The position numbers were made by a program, and so were the translations under genes. Below, one piece after another: positions 61,681 through 64,000 of a stretch of 64,000 bases of DNA. Positions within the stretch are counted from its first letter, which is position 1; every line of letters begins with the position of its first letter. The DNA comes from Pseudomonas sp. URMO17WK12:I2 (lineage in GTDB: Bacteria > Pseudomonadota > Gammaproteobacteria > Pseudomonadales > Pseudomonadaceae): positions 1-64,000 of the forward strand of contig NZ_QKYW01000008.1 of NCBI RefSeq assembly GCF_003253735.1. Reading direction: 5' to 3'. The notes below the pieces were generated by a model. The model saw nothing but the letters and a program-made list of their open reading frames with translations, ran no database searches and had not been told where the DNA came from.

Positions 61681-63410
61681 CAGGGTTTCTCCGAACCGGT
61701 CAGGCGCAGCACGGTGCTGCGCAGAATTTCACTCTCGGGCTGTTCCTTCAGGGCGTCACGCCAGATCTTCCGGGCTTCGCGCTGCTTGCCCTGGGCCCAC
61801 AGCGCTTCACCCAGGTGGGCGGCGACTTCGTGGTCCGGGAAGCGCTCGAACGCCTGGCGCAGCCACTTCTCGGCCGCGGCGAGGTTGCCGAGGCGGTAGT
61901 TGGCCCAGCCGAGGCTGTCGAGAATGGCCGGGTCCTCAGGGTTGAGGTCGTGAGCCTTCTGGATCAGCTCCAGGCCTTCCTGGTGGCGATCGGTACGGTC
62001 GACCAGGGTGTAGCCCAGGGCGTTGAGGGCCATGGCGTTGTCCGGCTCGCGCTCGAGGATCAGGCGCAGGTCGCGCTCGAGCTGCTTCAGGTCACCGCGT
62101 GGCTCGGCGAGCATGGCGCGGGTATAGAGCAGGTTGATATCGCCCGGGTACTGTTTGAGCGCCTGCTGGATCAGGTTCCAGGCCTGGTCGGCCTTGTTCT
62201 GCTTGGACAGTGACTCAGCTTCTATCAGGTACAGCTGCAGGGCGTATTCCGGTTCGCTGTCGCGGGCTTCGGCGAGGTGCCGGGAGGCCTCGGCGCCACG
62301 GCCATTGGCGACCAGCAGGTCGGTCATGCGCGCCTGGGCTGGCAAATAGTCAGTGCCGCCGCCAACCATCGAGTAGGCGAGCAGGGCGTCGTCCACTTCA
62401 CCCAAGGCTTCGTGGGCGCGGCCGAGGTTGTACTGCGCCGGGTCGACGTGGGCATCGCGCTGGATCAGTTCTTCCAGATAGACGATGGCTTCGCGCCAGG
62501 CTTCGGCTTCCAGACACACCAGGGCCAGGGAAAAGCGCAGGTCGTCGTCTTCGGGGAATTGCTGCAGCAGCGAGGAGAATTCGCCACGGGCTTCATCCAT
62601 GCGGCCCAGCTCGACCAGCTGGCGGGCATAGGTCAGGCGCAGGCGTTTGTCGCTTGGGTTGCGCTCCATGCCGGCCTTGAGCAGCGGCAGCGCTTCTTCG
62701 CCACGGCCCAGGCTTTGCAGCAGGCGGGCGCGCAATAGCAGCGGAGCGGATTGGTCCTGCTTGGCCTCGCTGGTCTCGAGCAGCTTCAAGGCTTCCTCGG
62801 CGCGGCCATCCTGCTGCAGCAGCAGCGCCTTGCCGAACAGCAGCTGGCCGTCGTTCGGGTACTTGCCGAGCAGGCGGTCGAAGCTCTGCAGCAGGCCGGT
62901 GCGGGTATCCGGGTCGGTTTCCGCGGCGGACAGCGCGAGGAAGTCGAAATGGGTGTTGCCCTGGCGCTGGCGCACCCGCTCCATGTAGCTCATGGCTTCG
63001 TCGTAGCGGCCGGCGCGGGCCAGCTGCACGGCGGCGGCGCGTTGGGCGTCGACGTCATTGGGGGCGTTCTTGGCCCAGATCAGCGCAGTGTCCAGGGCTT
63101 CCTGCTCGGCGCCCAGGTACTCGGCAATACGGAAGCCGCGCTCGGCGACGCCAGCATCCTGGGTCGCATTGGCCTGCTGCACATAGTTGCTCAGGGCGAT
63201 GTCGAAGCGGTTGCGCTGCCCGGCCAGTTCGGCGGTCAGCAGCGCCAGCAGGGTTTCCTGGCTGAACGAGCCGTAGCTTTCCGGCGCCTTGGCGGTGGCT
63301 TCGGTGCCCGGTTCCTCCACAGGAACGTTGCCGTCCGGTGCGGACGGCGCAAAAGTCTGACAACCGCCCAGCAAGGCCAGGGCGGTGAGCAACGCGATGG
63401 GTCTATTCAT
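61680..63410 (-). CDS. TPR-repeat lipoprotein (576 aa)
   Basis: The signal peptide ends in LLGGC (Cys17). The mature protein is a chain of tetratricopeptide repeats (about residues 60-570) with ALLLQQDGRAEEALKLLE-type units. It is the conserved gene between hemA and lolB in pseudomonads (PA4667 in PAO1 as I recall) and is thought to act in the outer membrane; exact function unknown. No strong ribosome binding site precedes ATG 63410. Confidence 0.9.
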   Translation of the reverse strand: MNRPIALLTALALLGGCQTFAPSAPDGNVPVEEPGTEATAKAPESYGSFSQETLLALLTAELAGQRNRFDIALSNYVQQANATQDAGVAERGFRIAEYLGAEQEALDTALIWAKNAPNDVDAQRAAAVQLARAGRYDEAMSYMERVRQRQGNTHFDFLALSAAETDPDTRTGLLQSFDRLLGKYPNDGQLLFGKALLLQQDGRAEEALKLLETSEAKQDQSAPLLLRARLLQSLGRGEEALPLLKAGMERNPSDKRLRLTYARQLVELGRMDEARGEFSSLLQQFPEDDDLRFSLALVCLEAEAWREAIVYLEELIQRDAHVDPAQYNLGRAHEALGEVDDALLAYSMVGGGTDYLPAQARMTDLLVANGRGAEASRHLAEARDSEPEYALQLYLIEAESLSKQNKADQAWNLIQQALKQYPGDINLLYTRAMLAEPRGDLKQLERDLRLILEREPDNAMALNALGYTLVDRTDRHQEGLELIQKAHDLNPEDPAILDSLGWANYRLGNLAAAEKWLRQAFERFPDHEVAAHLGEALWAQGKQREARKIWRDALKEQPESEILRSTVLRLTGSEKP

Positions 63411-63684
63411 AAGAGGAAATGCGACTAACCTGCGGTTTTGGCCATCATGACACAAGCCGTTGGGCAAGCCCATGGGCAGCCCGTGTGTCCTGGCGATGTG
63501 AGGTTGGACTGCCGAAGCCCGGGCGGGTTGCATCCAATCCAGGGGCGTTCCTGTGGTGCTGGAAAAGTCGTTCCAGTTGCCGTTGATCGGCCCTCGCTAT
63601 CGTCGCCATACACGGTGCAATGGTTGTTCTGCATCGGCCGAAGTAGGACAATTGCCTGCTTCCATCCCCCTGTCAGCGACGTGC
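63411..63684. promoter_or_regulatory. Divergent promoter region between TPR lipoprotein and hemA
   Basis: This 274-base region separates two divergent operons and must hold both promoters. No clear -35/-10 pair or operator was identified by eye. Confidence 0.4.
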
Positions 63685-64000
63685 ATGGCCTTTATCGCCC
63701 TCGGTATCAACCACAAGACCGCTTCGGTGGATGTTCGCGAGCGCGTGGCTTTTACTCCAGAGCAGCTCGTAGAGGCGCTGCAGCTGCTGTGCCGCGATAC
63801 GCCGAGCCGCGAAGCGGCGATCCTGTCGACCTGCAACCGCAGCGAGTTGTACCTCGAACAGGATGGCGCTGGCGTCGATGCGGTGCTCGGCTGGTTGGCC
63901 GATTACCATCATTTGAGCGTCGATGAGCTGCGTGCCTGCGCTTATATCCACGAAGATGATGCGGCCGTTCGTCACATGATGCGCGTGGCCTCCGGCCTCG
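63685..64000 (+). CDS. hemA: Glutamyl-tRNA reductase, N-terminal part (105 aa in window)
   Basis: The start MAFIALGINHKTA and the active-site Cys50 in ILSTCNRSELY identify HemA, which reduces glutamyl-tRNA to glutamate-1-semialdehyde for tetrapyrrole synthesis. The gene runs off the end of the window. Confidence 0.95.
   Translation, partial: MAFIALGINHKTASVDVRERVAFTPEQLVEALQLLCRDTPSREAAILSTCNRSELYLEQDGAGVDAVLGWLADYHHLSVDELRACAYIHEDDAAVRHMMRVASGL

Noticed and set aside
1..64000. CRISPR arrays, prophage or complete insertion sequences
   Set aside because: No regularly spaced repeats, phage structural genes or transposase genes were seen.

Overview
The window is a chromosomal segment of a Pseudomonas species (gammaproteobacterium). 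Evidence: 23S/5S rRNA ends of Pseudomonas type, high G+C coding sequence, a TtgR-type operator in front of a ttgABC-like RND pump, and a gene order that, as I remember it, follows the P. aeruginosa PAO1 backbone from about PA4690 down to hemA (PA4666), with accessory DNA inserted. The short intergenic repeats and the pump suggest the P. mendocina/oleovorans/alcaligenes side of the genus rather than P. aeruginosa itself; this is inference.

Layout. 1-331: end of an rRNA operon (23S tail, 5S, terminator). 541-4100: a split LetA plus a six-MCE LetB, an envelope lipid-transport module. 4223-9102 (minus): condensin-like mksF-mksE-mksB. 9370-11760: carboxynorspermidine decarboxylase and carboxynorspermidine synthase. 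11833-18828: a chemoreceptor, an exported lactonase-type propeller, and a CitMHS transporter with split AtuA-family genes divergent from a LysR regulator. 18916-22140: holD (psi), rimI, a small protein, carbonic anhydrase and an EamA permease. 22369-27410: a lipoprotein, YjdM, RidA, YihY, a LEA14-like lipoprotein, a second EamA permease and the TetR repressor of the pump.

27617-33365 is the ttgABC-type tripartite efflux operon. 33429-37437 holds DedA and small envelope proteins, then an ABM-domain membrane protein and an alpha/beta hydrolase. 37456-41923 adds a Tat-exported amidohydrolase with a Cys/His tail, an MFS-ABM fusion and a YcaC-type hydrolase, followed by three regulators (LysR, GlxA-type, STAND). 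The part 36021-41923 looks like one co-regulated catabolic or detoxification unit of unknown substrate. 45754-49975 encodes an AraC protein and a propeller sensor kinase/LuxR response regulator pair. 50179-51814 has two small proteins and a Phd/RelE toxin-antitoxin pair.

51907-55432 is the most distinctive region. An intact tRNA-Met and a decayed copy of its 3' half plus its terminator flank about 3.3 kb of partly AT-rich DNA. This holds an orphan DUF4062 protein, an anonymous membrane protein, and a FitAB/VapBC-type toxin-antitoxin pair, with no integrase. It looks like a degenerate tRNA-borne island.

55560-64000 returns to the conserved backbone: a cupin, ychF, pth, rplY, prs, two identical tRNA-Gln genes, ispE, lolB, a TPR lipoprotein and the start of hemA.
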